Assembly: GCA_023055355.1 (NCBI GenBank)
Contig: JALJCS010000020.1
Span: forward strand, 5,749,001 to 5,813,000
Direction of reading: 5' to 3'
Length of the DNA stretch: 64,000 nt
From: Agelaius tricolor
Taxonomy: Eukaryota > Chordata > Aves > Passeriformes > Icteridae
How positions within the stretch are numbered: position 1 is the first letter of the stretch; each line of letters starts with the position of its first letter. Of the stretch, positions 62,151 through 64,000 are shown piece by piece. The translations under genes and the position numbers were made by a program. The notes under the pieces were generated by a model, which saw only the letters and a list, made by a program, of their open reading frames with translations, was not told where the DNA came from and ran no database searches.

Positions 62151-62280
62151 CAAATTTGGCCAGTAAACCTGGTAACAGCTGCACGAGCTGTGCCTGTGAT
62201 CCATACAATTAATTTGCAAGGCTGTCATTGTTCATCACTAGATGACAGCAATGCACTTCTGAGCATGCCTTGAGCTGCTA
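62151..62280. promoter_or_regulatory. Candidate conserved element with paired TGACAG-type sites
   Basis: GCTGTCAT at 62221-62228 and its exact reverse complement ATGACAGC at 62242-62249 are separated by 13 bases. The outer flanks TGCA pair again after a two-base mismatch, so a short hairpin can form. TACAATTAATTTGC lies just upstream. The site pair matches TALE-type (MEIS) cores in inverted orientation. It is either a paired binding site or an RNA-level hairpin. Both readings are inferred. Confidence 0.38.
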
Positions 62281-63189
62281 CTGGGGGCACCTCTCCAATG
62301 GCTCTGCCACTTGATTCCCTGCAGTAATCACAGCTCCTCCAGGAAATGCTGTGAAGAGGATGCACTTGGGGAGATAACTCTGCATGGATGAGGTGCCACA
62401 GCCCCAAAGGAAGAGGAGGCATCAGTTCAGGGGAATACAGATGAAAATAAACAGTGGTGGAGCTCAGGATTTATCCCAAAGAAGAGACTGATATTGGCTC
62501 TCCTCTCATCACCGCAGGGACAGAGAAATGACTTTGCCACATCCACAGCACCAGTGCTGCTGCAACACAGGGCAGAGACACGGAAAGAGAAGCTTCCAAC
62601 CATTCCATAAAACTCTCCCTGCCAGGGATACACATGCTGGCTGCAGAAAACAGGTACCACAGGAGGAGTGAAACCACGGAGATGGGGATGGAGGAAGTAG
62701 GAAAAACAAATCAGAGTGGGTGCATGACCAATTCACAACCAAACACTGCTTCAGTTGGAGCAAGTATCATTTAATCCTCCAATCTCCATAGGAAGGCAGC
62801 CTATAAATTTAGTTGCATACATATATATGTACACCCACATTCACATAAATCCTTGTGTGAGAACAGAGCATGAATATGTGCAGCTTTAGTAATTCCTTGC
62901 CCTTCTGGCAAGAGAAGAATAATTTTTTGTTTTTTATGCCTATGAAATGCCATTTATTTACACACAGTTTTTTCATACTGCCTTTTTTCCTTCTCACCTG
63001 AAATTTTGCCTTTGCTGTATAGTTTTTCACTTATGATAATTATTTTAATTCTGAAATAAGCTTTAGGGTAGACAGTCTTACTGAATATAAATGAAGCCCT
63101 TGGCCATTTGAGGTCATTAGACACTCCATGACAAGAAAATTATTTATGAGCAAGAGAAGTTAGTTTTCTCTTCCTGCAAGGAATAAATT
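62281..63189. other. Intergenic sequence, nothing recognised
   Basis: Opposed frames of 65-84 codons lie at 62225-62763. A short ATAT/TGTA stretch lies near 62817-62832. No element was recognised. Confidence 0.55.
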
Positions 63190-63202
63190 GATCCCTGGTA
63201 AG

Positions 63203-63350
63203 GGGAAAAAAACCCCATAGAAACCAACCAAACATAAAAACATCACCAAAAACTCCCCCAACAACCCCCCAAACAAATACAAAGAAACACCACCCCTTCC
63301 AAACCAAAACAGCAAGAAAAAAAAAAATCTCCAAAAAATAACCCCCAGCT
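63203..63350. repeat. A/C-rich low-complexity tract
   Basis: Over roughly 150 bases the plus strand is almost only A and C, with very few G or T. It includes C runs of five or six and A runs of up to 11. The minus-strand frame here (63140-63334) gives Gly/Phe/Trp/Val-rich sequence and is an artefact. The strand asymmetry is marked but no exact repeat unit is visible. Confidence 0.85.
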
Positions 63351-64000
63351 ATAAAAGTACAGGGATAGGCTCAATTGAGAAAAAGGAAAGACTTCTGTTT
63401 GCATTGCTTCTGAAATAATTTCTCTGGATTATCCACTCACAGCTGTCAGGGAACCCAGCCTCGTTTCTCTCTCACTTTAATATAATAATCTATGGTTATT
63501 TCCTTCTGGAGTGGGATCATCAACTAACAAGCTGGTCATTTTGTCCTAGTGGAAGCCATCAGCCAGAATTGCTCATCCTGCATAAAATATCTTTATAGAG
63601 TTCTCATTACTACAAGAAGAAAATCTTCTTAAAAGAGCTTATTAAAGGAAACTGCCAGTTCAGACATTCACCTTCATGACTCTCATAAAAGTCCCTTTTT
63701 TACCAAAGTGAGGGAAGTGGAGAAGGTAATAAACATACAAGCAGTATTAATGTAATGAGTTTTGATGACTGACTGGGAAGAAAAAAAAAATAGCAATTTT
63801 CAGCCCCACAGTTCCTTGTAAGGTCTAAGAGGACCCAGTCTGACTTCCCACAAGGCAAAGTCCAGAGATCAGAAGGCAGAACAGAAAGCAGCAGTGGCTG
63901 CTCCAGGAGATAAACGCCCTATGCTACTTTGGCTTTGATTTGTCTAGCCAGATGAAAAAGAAGTGGGCTGTTTTCTTCAAGAGAAATAGAAGGGGTTACC
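63351..64000. other. Intergenic sequence to window end
   Basis: AT-rich unique-looking DNA with an A run at 63781-63790. No open frame, repeat or gene signal worth naming. Confidence 0.55.

Noticed and set aside
1..64000. Complete endogenous retrovirus spanning the two LTRs (24.7 and 32.4 kb)
   Set aside because: The LTRs are different sequences in opposite orientation. No gag, pol or env-like frame lies between them.
1..64000. CR1 LINE copies, expected in a bird genome
   Set aside because: No recognisable CR1 3' end or body was found by eye. Old fragments may still be present and would need a repeat-library search.
1..64000. CRISPR arrays, operons, rRNA or tRNA genes
   Set aside because: No direct-repeat/spacer structure, no packed gene runs and no convincing T-loop plus anticodon arm pattern. 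The sequence is vertebrate in character.

Overview
The window reads as non-coding nuclear DNA from a vertebrate, most likely a bird and probably a songbird. The evidence is AT-moderate, CpG-poor sequence with no dense gene structure, plus simple repeats typical of amniotes: a long AT-rich microsatellite, a GAAA tract, and short A or T runs. Two LTRs (about 24.70-25.20 kb and 31.96-32.37 kb) match, from memory of the sequence style, LTR families that are common in passerine genomes. No exon, tRNA, rRNA, CRISPR array or bacterial-type gene could be recognised. The open reading frames that exist are mostly short, overlap on both strands and resemble no family I know. The window is therefore best described as a gene desert or part of a very large intron.

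Layout. 0-8.7 kb: plain intergenic sequence with T and A runs and a 340-bp AT/AC microsatellite at about 5 kb. 8.7-20.1 kb: a series of AT-rich, repeat-free blocks with many homeodomain-like TAATTA motifs, E-boxes and TGACA motifs. These are my candidate conserved regulatory elements; one holds an 11-bp perfect inverted repeat. 20.1-25.2 kb: a slightly GC-richer segment, then the longest open frame in the window (274 codons, minus strand), then a plus-strand solo LTR. 25.5-34.5 kb: more candidate regulatory blocks, two G-quadruplex motifs, a minus-strand solo LTR with a perfect 6-bp target duplication, and the start of a GAAA microsatellite. 34.6-64 kb: mostly featureless sequence with a few candidate regulatory blocks (37.8-38.3, 40.3-41.1, 56.0-56.3, 57.9-58.1 and 62.1-62.3 kb), small simple repeats, one sense/antisense open-frame pair, and an A/C-only tract near the end.

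There is no operon or pathway to describe. If the window has a function, the likeliest one is long-range transcriptional control of a developmental gene outside it. That is inference: conservation cannot be measured from one sequence. I did not find a convincing new biological system. The items most worth checking are the 274-codon frame beside the LTR, the paired E-box/TGACA inverted repeat at 18.9 kb, the hairpin at 62.2 kb, and the clustered regulatory candidates.
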